Below, piece after piece: positions 7,075 through 14,524 of a stretch of DNA of 46,150 bases (the first letter of the stretch is position 1; each line of letters starts with the position of its first letter). A program made the translations under genes and the position numbers. The notes under the pieces were generated by a model that saw only the letters and a program-made list of their open reading frames with translations, made no database searches and had not been told where the DNA came from. Origin of the DNA: Candidatus Zhuqueibacterota bacterium (GTDB taxonomy: Bacteria; Zhuqueibacterota; Zhuqueibacteria; Residuimicrobiales; Krinioviventaceae); the NCBI GenBank assembly GCA_016928775.1, contig JAFGKD010000099.1, positions 1-46,150 of the forward strand. The letters are read 5' to 3'.

Positions 7075-9516
7075 TCATTTTTGTGCTCCGATTTGCAATT
7101 CCAGCATATCACCCGACAAACCATCTGCTGTAACGGTTATCTGTACCTTGCCTGGCCGATTGCCGGCCTGAACATAAAGCAAAACAAAACCATGACAGGC
7201 GGATTGAATATTATCCCGGTAATCTTCAGTGTTGCGGGAATTGGCGTCCTCGATGCCCAACAAACGCGCCGGACCGGTCACGTTGCACGTAATTCTGTTC
7301 TCGGCAGTATAGACTGGTACGTTTTGTTCATCCACAATAGTCACCAATACATGCGCCACGTCCTGATTGTCCGCTTTGAGACTGGCGATGTTACTTTTTG
7401 TGACCAGCTTGGCCGGCTCTCCGGCTGTGCGTATTGTCTGTGTGACCTGGATATTTCCATCCGTACTGGCCACAGCTTTGAGCTCACCCGGCACAAAAGG
7501 GATGTCCCAGTACAAAACGCGTTGCGGAAAATCGGCCAAATTTTTCCTGCTCAACGATTCTCCATTTAAAAACAACTCGACGGATGTGCAGTTTGTGAAT
7601 GCCTTGACCCGAACCTTTTGACCAGTTTGCCAGTTCCAGTGCGGCTCGGCTCTTTTGTGGCGCCACAAACCGCCTCGTTCAGATTCTTCGCGGTATTCAT
7701 CGACACCGATAAACAGCATCGGTTTATCGCTCCACAAACTCTGGCGAAAGTAAAATTCCGGTTTTTTATTGCCTGCCAGGTCGATGGCGCCGGATGTGCT
7801 GTTGCGCGACGGAAACCGGCCGGCTTCACCCATATATTCAATGCCGGTCCATAAAAATTGTCCCATGATATAATCGTTTTCAACAACGGCGTGCCACGCC
7901 TCAAGCGACATGCCGTTTTCACTGCCGTACAGGAGGCGGTCGGGATAAGCGGCATGATCCCGCTCATATCTAAATTCCTGATAATTATAGCCCACAACAT
8001 CCAGGGTTTCAGCATTGCCGGTTTCATTGGACATTAAGGCAGAAGCGAGTCCGGCAGACACCGGACGCGTTATATCATATTTTTTGACAATCGCCACCAG
8101 TTCACGCGCCACCTCACCCAACCTATCAGCATGGGGCCGACTATTTTCAAATTTTGGCCAGGTCTGTGGATTGGCTTCGGTGTTCAATATCTCGTGGGTA
8201 TAAGGATCGTTGGGGTAATCGACTTCATTGCCAATACTCCACATGATCACAGACGGATGATTGCGGTCGCGTAAAACCTGGTCGGCCAAATCTTGCTCGT
8301 GCCATTCGGCAAAATCTTTGGCATAACCATCAAAGCTGGGTTCACCGACGTTCCAGCCGTGCACCCATTTCTTTTTCGGCAAGTCCCATTCATCAAAAGC
8401 TTCATTGATGACCAAAAATCCTTTGGCATCACACAAATCCAGGAAAGCACTTGCGACCGGATTATGACTGGTGCGGATGGCATTGGCGCCCATCTCTTTC
8501 AGCAGGGACAGTCGACGCTCCCACACCTTGAGCGGTACCGCCGCACCCAGACAACCGGCATCATGATGCAAGCAGACGCCTTTGAATTTAAAGTTTTGGC
8601 CGTTGAGGAAAAAGCCTTGATCTGTTTCAAAACGAATGTCGCGAAAACCGGTATTTGTGATCACCTCATCGATGATTTCTCCGTCGCTGATGATGCACGT
8701 TTTCAGGGTATAAAGATTCGGATGCTCGACATCCCACAGGTTCGGACGAAAGATCGTCATGGACTGGCTCACTGTTGTATCCATGCCCGCTGCCAACGCG
8801 ATGAGCGTTGCGGTCTTTTCGATAACTTTGTTCTGATAGAGAAGGACATTTTCAATCTGAACCTCCCGCGTGTCTGGAAATTCATTGATCAAGCTGGTCT
8901 GAATATCCAGTTGTGCTTGTTCAGCGCTGACTAATGGCGAGGTGGCGTAGACACCCCATTTTTTCACATGTAATTTGCGCGTTAAAATCAATTCCACATC
9001 GCGATAAATGCCCGAACCGGTGTACCAGCGCGAATCTGCATAATCCGAATGATCAACTTTGACGGCCAAGGTATTGGTCTCGCCAAATTTGATAAAAGGC
9101 GTCAAATCGTATTGAAACGAGATATAGCCGTTGGGTCGTTTACCCAAATAGTGTTCGTTAATCCACACCTCGCTATTCTTGTAAATGCCGTGAAAATAGA
9201 TAAAAACTTTGCGATCCTTATTTTCCGGTGGAAGAGTGAATGTTTTCCGATACCATCCGATGCCGCCCGGCAGATAGCCGGTGCCGCTGGCCCATTCCGC
9301 GCTGAACGGTCCCTCGATGCTCCAGTCGTGTGGCAGATCTAAACGACGCCAGGCCGAGTCAGCAAAATTCTTTTGAAAAGCATTTTCGGCGTCGCCTTTG
9401 AAAAAAGCCCAGTTGTGATTGAAATTTTTTAAGCGCGCTGATTCCAGCTTCTTTTGGGTGCACGCCAACAAGAATATTAGCGTGTAAAGCAAAAATGTAA
9501 AGGCTCTGCTGTTCAT
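7075..9516 (-). CDS. GH2 beta-galactosidase-like lipoprotein
   Basis: The 813-residue protein starts with a lipoprotein signal (LLYTLIFLLACTQKK, lipobox LLAC). The GH2 layout follows: a jelly-roll sugar-binding domain (NHNWAFFKGDAENAF, DLPHDWSIEGPF, GGIGWYRKTF), an Ig-like domain and a TIM barrel (GVCLHHDAGCLG, AIRTSHNPV). The acid/base is E431 in SIGNEVD and the nucleophile E533 in LYGSENGM. Beta-sandwich domains close the C-terminus. The family hydrolyses beta-galactosides, and related members act on glucuronides or mannosides, so the exact sugar is uncertain. It lies between the sulfatase and GH27 genes on the same strand, and its lipid anchor suggests action at the cell envelope. Confidence 0.92.
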   Translation of the reverse strand: MNSRAFTFLLYTLIFLLACTQKKLESARLKNFNHNWAFFKGDAENAFQKNFADSAWRRLDLPHDWSIEGPFSAEWASGTGYLPGGIGWYRKTFTLPPENKDRKVFIYFHGIYKNSEVWINEHYLGKRPNGYISFQYDLTPFIKFGETNTLAVKVDHSDYADSRWYTGSGIYRDVELILTRKLHVKKWGVYATSPLVSAEQAQLDIQTSLINEFPDTREVQIENVLLYQNKVIEKTATLIALAAGMDTTVSQSMTIFRPNLWDVEHPNLYTLKTCIISDGEIIDEVITNTGFRDIRFETDQGFFLNGQNFKFKGVCLHHDAGCLGAAVPLKVWERRLSLLKEMGANAIRTSHNPVASAFLDLCDAKGFLVINEAFDEWDLPKKKWVHGWNVGEPSFDGYAKDFAEWHEQDLADQVLRDRNHPSVIMWSIGNEVDYPNDPYTHEILNTEANPQTWPKFENSRPHADRLGEVARELVAIVKKYDITRPVSAGLASALMSNETGNAETLDVVGYNYQEFRYERDHAAYPDRLLYGSENGMSLEAWHAVVENDYIMGQFLWTGIEYMGEAGRFPSRNSTSGAIDLAGNKKPEFYFRQSLWSDKPMLFIGVDEYREESERGGLWRHKRAEPHWNWQTGQKVRVKAFTNCTSVELFLNGESLSRKNLADFPQRVLYWDIPFVPGELKAVASTDGNIQVTQTIRTAGEPAKLVTKSNIASLKADNQDVAHVLVTIVDEQNVPVYTAENRITCNVTGPARLLGIEDANSRNTEDYRDNIQSACHGFVLLYVQAGNRPGKVQITVTADGLSGDMLELQIGAQK

Positions 9517-9627
9517 GGATCTCTCCTCCTAAAAAAAGATGGTAAAATCGTAAAACATCAATTTCGGTTGGCAAGAACCCGATCAGTATTTAGTCCATGA
9601 GACATCAGAGATCGCGCATGGTTCATT

Positions 9628-11055
9628 TTATGATTCCGCATCCTGAATTCTCGCTATGAGCTGATCCTCTCCCTTGATCAGCTCGCTTTTATGCTTTTCA
9701 GCAAGTTTCTTGATGGTGTCAACAACATCCGGGACTTTTGCCGAGCATTCGTAATTTTCACCCGGATCAACATCCAGATTAAACAGCAATGGTGGATCAT
9801 GTTCCTGGCGTTTATTGTCTTGCTGGTATTCGCTCATAGTGATAAAGTGAGCTTTGTATGCGCCTTGTCGAACAGCAAAAAGCTGTTGACCTCGATAATA
9901 ATACATTTCATTTCGCGGGCTTTTGTTATTTTCAAAGAGTGCAGGGGCGAGATCATAGCTGTCCATTTCACGGTCTGTTGGAATAGCACCGCCGGCCAAA
10001 GTGACGATCGTCGCGAACAAATCCAGCGTTGAGCCGATATCCGGCACCACAGCCGGATTTATTTTTCCAGGCCAGTAAAATATCGTCGGTTCGCGCATGC
10101 CACCTTCCCAGGTCGTGCCTTTGCCATCGCGCAACAAGCCGGCTGAACCGCTGTGCTCACGAAATGGCAGCCATGGACCATTGTCCGAGGTGAATACAAT
10201 CATGGTATTTTTCTCCTGGCCGGTCTCCACCAATGTCTGCAAGATCCGACCGATGCCGGCGTCGATCTCTTCCACCGTATCGCCAAACAAGCCGCGCCGG
10301 CTGGTGTTGCGGAATTTTTCCGAAGCAAATAACGGAATATGCACCATGGTGTGCGCTAAATAGATGAACCAGGGTGATTCTTTGTGTTCTGCGATAAATT
10401 TGATCGCCTCTTCGGTATATCGTTTGGTGATCGTGTGCTGATCAGCCGGGCGCTCGATAATCTTTTCATTCCGCATGAGCGGTACGTTATAGTTTTCGAT
10501 TTTGGGATCGAGCTGCTCCTCTAACGAGAGGCTCCTGATTTTGTCCATGTCATTGCTGTATGGAATGCCGAAATAATAATCGAATCCATGGCTGGTCGGC
10601 AAAAATTCCGGCAAGTGTCCGAGATGCCACTTGCCGATGCACGCGGTATTGTAGCCGACGGTTTTCAGGGCGCGGGCGATGGTGATTTCGCTTTGCGGCA
10701 ATCCGTTGGCAGAATCCGGGAATAAAACGCGACGAAAATCGCTGCACATGCCGCTGCGCACCGGCAATCGTCCGGTCATCAGTCCAGCACGACTCGGTGT
10801 GCAGACGCTGGCAGCCGCGTAAAAGCTGGTCCATTTTTGTCCTTTTGCCGCCATCCGATCCAGATTGGGGGTACGAATGGTTGGATGCCCAAAAGTGCCG
10901 AGGTCACCAAAGCCCAAATCGTCACAAAAAATGACCAGGACATTAGGTTTTGATTGTGAACTCGGTGAGCATCGCGTCAGGGATGGCATAACCAGCGCGG
11001 TGCTGCCGATAGCAACTGATTTCAAAAAATATCGACGGGATGAAAATTTCTGCAT
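9628..11055 (-). CDS. Type I sulfatase with twin-arginine signal
   Basis: ATG 11055 is chosen because GGAG lies seven bases upstream and a signal with SRRYFLKS follows, which looks like a Tat signal. The 475-residue protein has the alkaline-phosphatase fold motifs: metal-binding DD in VIFCDDLGFGD, the sulfatase signature CTPSR with C85 as the residue converted to formylglycine, GKWHLGH, and DNGPW. It removes sulfate esters, most likely from a polysaccharide, since the next two genes encode galactosidase-type enzymes. The maturation enzyme needed for the cysteine (anSME or FGE) is not in the window. Tat export would fit folding and maturation before export, an inference. Confidence 0.93.
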   Translation of the reverse strand: MQKFSSRRYFLKSVAIGSTALVMPSLTRCSPSSQSKPNVLVIFCDDLGFGDLGTFGHPTIRTPNLDRMAAKGQKWTSFYAAASVCTPSRAGLMTGRLPVRSGMCSDFRRVLFPDSANGLPQSEITIARALKTVGYNTACIGKWHLGHLPEFLPTSHGFDYYFGIPYSNDMDKIRSLSLEEQLDPKIENYNVPLMRNEKIIERPADQHTITKRYTEEAIKFIAEHKESPWFIYLAHTMVHIPLFASEKFRNTSRRGLFGDTVEEIDAGIGRILQTLVETGQEKNTMIVFTSDNGPWLPFREHSGSAGLLRDGKGTTWEGGMREPTIFYWPGKINPAVVPDIGSTLDLFATIVTLAGGAIPTDREMDSYDLAPALFENNKSPRNEMYYYRGQQLFAVRQGAYKAHFITMSEYQQDNKRQEHDPPLLFNLDVDPGENYECSAKVPDVVDTIKKLAEKHKSELIKGEDQLIARIQDAES

Positions 11056-11133
11056 CTTTATTCTCCATGTATTTGCTGAATGATGTTCCGAGGGTAAATA
11101 ATATTTAATCATTATGAGGCTAAAACGCAAATA

Positions 11134-11931
11134 CTAATCGATTTTGATGCGGATTGTTCCGTAGGTTGTTTTGAGGTGGATGGGGGCATCGCCGGTTCCC
11201 AGAATGCCGCTTGCCGTATAGTATGATTTGAGAAAAGTATCCAACTCTATGTTGATTAGTTCAATTGGATGGTAAAAGCTTTGTGCTAAAATCGTCGCAT
11301 CGGTCTGTTCCGGCAACACCATATTCACATCTCCGGAATCGGTCACTGCATTTATGAATCCATGCGGCCAGAGCTTATAGATTTCCAGGTTGATGTGACT
11401 TTGCGCTTCAAGGTCGGCGGAGCCATTGTGACGCGCCAGCAGAATGCGCGATTTGGCGTTGCGCACATGGACGAGGGAATCGAGCTCATTGGTGATGATG
11501 GCATTTTTCGCATAGTCGATGAACACCGGCATACCATAGGGAATAAAAATGTTCAATCCGCACGCGTACTTTTCATAGCGCTGTGCTACGGGCGTCTCAA
11601 CCTGCAGGTAAACAGTATCAGCATCCTGCTGGATTGGAACGGTGATGCCTGCTAACATCATGTCCAGATTGTTCTGATCAGGCGATTCCACTCGACGATT
11701 CGCACTGATGTTTATTTTTTGCTTGTAAGAATGACCATAGATGATCAAACCGCCGTAATAGTTGAGGATCTTTAAAGCGGGCAGACCTTGCGTCGCAAAG
11801 TCGAGCGTTATCGTGTCTTCTTTATCCCAAATTTGATTGGGTAGGGTGGACTGATTGTGCTCACAACCCCACACAAAAAGTGTGGTCGCGATAATCAAGA
11901 ATTTAAATTGATTTCGTTTTTTTATTTTCAT
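11134..11931 (-). CDS. Putative lipoprotein with DUF4097-like beta-strand repeats
   Basis: I start at ATG 11931, followed by basic residues, a hydrophobic core and the lipobox FVWGC. The frame is open to 11985 but that part reads through the upstream repeat. No good ribosome site is visible. The 265-residue product is rich in beta strands (LKILNYYGGLIIYGHS, GSADLEAQSHINLEIYK, DSGDVNMVLPEQT, LKTTYGTIRIKID). The pattern of short strands ending each turn resembles DUF4097/auto-transporter adhesin head domains, but this is not firm. Its first 35 codons and upstream DNA are repeated three more times immediately upstream as a 178-bp array, so it is the only full copy. Function unknown. Confidence 0.65.
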   Translation of the reverse strand: MKIKKRNQFKFLIIATTLFVWGCEHNQSTLPNQIWDKEDTITLDFATQGLPALKILNYYGGLIIYGHSYKQKINISANRRVESPDQNNLDMMLAGITVPIQQDADTVYLQVETPVAQRYEKYACGLNIFIPYGMPVFIDYAKNAIITNELDSLVHVRNAKSRILLARHNGSADLEAQSHINLEIYKLWPHGFINAVTDSGDVNMVLPEQTDATILAQSFYHPIELINIELDTFLKSYYTASGILGTGDAPIHLKTTYGTIRIKID

Positions 11932-12533
11932 GTTTTTGTAAACACGGTTGTCAGGAGAGACATTCCTTAAAAGATCGTGCGACATGAATGTCGCGCTACT
12001 ATATCCGAGATTTGATTGGGGGCGGTGGATTGATGGTGCTCACAACCCCATAAAAAAAGTGTTGTTGCGGTGATCAAAAATTCAATTGATGTCGTTTTTT
12101 TATTTTCATGTTTTTGTAAACACAGTTGTCAGGAGAGTCATTCCGTAAAAGATCGTGCGACATGAATGTCGCACTACTCTATCCCAGATTTGATTGGGGG
12201 TGGTGGACTGATTGTGCTCACAACCCCATAAAAAAAGTGTTGTTGCGGTGATCAAGAATTCAATTGATGTCGTTTTTTTATTTTCATGTTTTTGCAAACA
12301 CGGTTGTCAGGAGAGTCATTCCTTAAAAGATCGTGCGACATGAATGTCGCACTACTATATCCCAGATTTGATTGGGTGCGGTGGATTGATCGTGCTCACA
12401 AGCCCATAAAAAAAGTATTGTTGCGGTGATCAAGAATTCAATTGATGTCGTTTTTTTATTTTCATGTTTTTGTAAACACGGTTGTCAGGAGAGTCATTCC
12501 GTAAAAGATCGTGCGACATGAATGTCGCACTAC
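11823..12533 (-). repeat. Four-copy 178-bp tandem array of a gene 5' end plus palindrome
   Basis: Equivalent points recur at 11823, 12002, 12180 and 12358. Read on the minus strand, each unit has the palindrome GCGACATTCATGTCGC, then a spacer with CTCTCCTGACAACCGTG, an ATG, the lipoprotein signal region and the WGCEHNQS segment. The last unit (11823-12001) is one base longer and leads into the intact lipoprotein gene. The other three lack one base within the signal peptide codons, so their ATG frames stop after about ten codons. In the 12180 unit an alternative frame gives a 63-codon fragment (12106-12297) that keeps LFLWGCEHNQS. The array begins at the stop codon of the upstream glycosidase gene. 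Confidence 0.93.
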
Positions 12534-13411
12534 GGTTTAGACCTTTGGCGAAAACCTATTATATTTGGAATTTTAGTCGCATTGAACGCAAGACCGTCCG
12601 AATCAAATTTGGTTTCATTGGTACCCGAGTAGCTCCTGGTCAGACGAGGGTGCGAAAAACACAACGACGCCGGCTGGCCTCCCTCGACGTGCATTGCACA
12701 CGCGATGTTGATGGGCAGCGATAGCAGGGCGTTGTTCAACTCGGTCATGGTCAGTGGAGCTCGACAGTAAATAAACAGGACATCTCCTTTTTTATCCTGG
12801 CCCACCGCTGCTTCACACCAGCGCTTGTTGGATTCGCTCCAACGGTTTTCGCCGGGTCTTTTTATAAGACGAAGATTTTGTACTACAGAATGATAGCGGG
12901 CGATAACCGAATCGGCGGGATAGTCGTCGATATCAAATATATAAAATGGCACATCAGTCGAGTCAACGGGATTAAAAGCAGCCATCGAGTGATGCGAAGA
13001 GTTGACGTGCGCATTGTTAATATGTCGGACGTTCTTCAGATAACCCACATTGGCTAACATGTCCTCCTGGTACATGCCCGCATTGATAGCGCCGATGAGG
13101 TTATAGTGCTCACACCATTCCGGCATGGTCAGTGCCGGGTGCCCGTGCTCGGATATGGTCAACAAGTAAAACTCATAGATGTGCGGATCAATTTTAAAAA
13201 TCGTTATAATAACATCGTTGAATGGTATGGGCGAGCTGATATCAAAATCAGCAAAGTATAATCCTTCATCAACCAACGTCCACACGTCCCTTTTTTTGCA
13301 GAAAAGGCAAAGGAAAACGAGAAGCACAAGACACGTTTTGTACGTTGCTTTGAGCAAAAGAGCTGCCTGTTTCGAGCAATGCTCAGACTTTTTTGTTTGT
13401 TTTGAGGCCAT
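12530..13411 (-). CDS. Phosphodiester glycosidase family protein (NAGPA-like), membrane-anchored
   Basis: The 293-residue protein has an N-terminal hydrophobic segment (about 23-38, LVLLVFLCLFCKK) that acts as a signal or anchor. The globular part carries motifs seen in NAGPA/exopolysaccharide phosphodiester glycosidase proteins: LIGAINAGMYQED, VGYLKN, HHSMAAFNP, RWCEAAVGQDKKGDVLFIYC and the late VEGGQPASL. These cleave sugar-phosphate diester or related linkages; the bacterial substrates are mostly unknown. The gene overlaps the end of threonine synthase by 29 bases, so they are probably co-translated. No strong ribosome site precedes the ATG. Its stop codon lies at the edge of the 178-bp tandem array, so the last residues may have been altered by the repeat. 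Confidence 0.72.
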   Translation of the reverse strand: MASKQTKKSEHCSKQAALLLKATYKTCLVLLVFLCLFCKKRDVWTLVDEGLYFADFDISSPIPFNDVIITIFKIDPHIYEFYLLTISEHGHPALTMPEWCEHYNLIGAINAGMYQEDMLANVGYLKNVRHINNAHVNSSHHSMAAFNPVDSTDVPFYIFDIDDYPADSVIARYHSVVQNLRLIKRPGENRWSESNKRWCEAAVGQDKKGDVLFIYCRAPLTMTELNNALLSLPINIACAMHVEGGQPASLCFSHPRLTRSYSGTNETKFDSDGLAFNATKIPNIIGFRQRSKP

Positions 13412-14486
13412 GTCCAGTGATAATAGTTACAACAGTATCATTCTTGCCAAGCTTTCTTTTATATTTCGACAATCCCGCAAAGACAACAGCGGAGGTTGGT
13501 TCGATATACAATCCTTTTTTGTAAAATTTATCCAGCCACAATTTTACTTCATTGTCCAAAACGGTGATAAAATCGCCATTCGACTGCCGCACAGCATTTA
13601 TTATTTGCGCGCCTCGTATCGGTTCCGCCACGGCAATTCCCTCCGCCAGCGTCGGCTGGGGATCGATGGGAACAATCGTTTTCTGATTCAGAAAAAAAGC
13701 TTCGGCGCAGGGGGCGCAGTGGGCTGATTGAACGGCACATAGTCGTGGCATCTTTGCAATCATGCCAGCGTTCAAAAGCTCGCCAAATCCGATAAACGCG
13801 CCCAGCAGCAGTGAACCATTGCCAACCGGTGTGAAAAAGAAATCAGGCGCGGACCAATCCAATTGTTCGCAGATTTCATAGGCGATGGTCTTGATCCCGT
13901 GCAAAAAATAGGGATTCCAGACATGACTCGCATAATAGATGTGCTGCGCCTGCTGTAAAACGGCGCGTGCGGTATCATCACGACTGCCCGGGATTTTGAC
14001 TACTCTCGCTCCCATCGCTTCTATTTGCGTGAGTTTTCCTGCTGATGTCGAGGCCGGAACATAGATATCGCAGCCGATATGTGCAGCAGCGCAATAGGTG
14101 GCGATAGCGGCGCCGGCATTGCCGGACGAATCTTCAACAACATGTTGAATGCCGAGTTCCTTGACTTTACTGACAAGTACCGAGGCACCCCGATCCTTAA
14201 ACGATCCGGATGGACAGAGGTGGTCTAATTTGACCTTGACGGGGAGACCATCAATATCGATATCCAGTAATGGCGTTTTTCCTTCATTGAACGACACGAT
14301 ATTTTTATCATGCCGGAGGGGAATGACCGCGCGATAGCGCCACATGGACAGATTTGCAGAGGAGATTTGATTTATCGTTACATCAGGTTGAAAGACCATG
14401 TCAAGCAGGCCGCCGCACGTACACTGCCAGCGAGGGAGATCATCGGAGAAAGAGTGATGGCATGTTGAGCACACCAGGCTTGTCAT
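13383..14486 (-). CDS. thrC: Threonine synthase
   Basis: This PLP enzyme converts O-phosphohomoserine to threonine. ATG 14486 is preferred because GAGG lies six bases before it; the ATG at 14498 has a poorer site. The 367-residue protein starts with a zinc-ribbon-like segment (CSTCHHSF, QCTCGG). The PLP lysine is K97 in SGSFKDRGAS, followed by SSGNAGAAIATYCA, which binds the cofactor phosphate or substrate, and a GNGSLLLGA loop near the middle. The zinc-ribbon start and short length match the archaeal/plant-like class of threonine synthase. Related PLP lyases such as cysteate synthase cannot be excluded. Threonine feeds isoleucine synthesis, although this genome also has a citramalate route. 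Confidence 0.87.
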   Translation of the reverse strand: MTSLVCSTCHHSFSDDLPRWQCTCGGLLDMVFQPDVTINQISSANLSMWRYRAVIPLRHDKNIVSFNEGKTPLLDIDIDGLPVKVKLDHLCPSGSFKDRGASVLVSKVKELGIQHVVEDSSGNAGAAIATYCAAAHIGCDIYVPASTSAGKLTQIEAMGARVVKIPGSRDDTARAVLQQAQHIYYASHVWNPYFLHGIKTIAYEICEQLDWSAPDFFFTPVGNGSLLLGAFIGFGELLNAGMIAKMPRLCAVQSAHCAPCAEAFFLNQKTIVPIDPQPTLAEGIAVAEPIRGAQIINAVRQSNGDFITVLDNEVKLWLDKFYKKGLYIEPTSAVVFAGLSKYKRKLGKNDTVVTIITGHGLKTNKKV

Positions 14487-14524
14487 GGGGAGCCTCATTT
14501 GCAGCTCGAATCCAAAAGCATTAT

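Noticed and set aside
12106..12297. A 63-codon lipoprotein-like frame
   Set aside because: It is one of the broken copies in the 178-bp array, reads in a shifted frame and runs into the next unit, so it is not listed as a gene.
11823..12533. CRISPR array
   Set aside because: Units are long, contiguous and contain coding sequence, with no unique spacers between short repeats and no cas genes.
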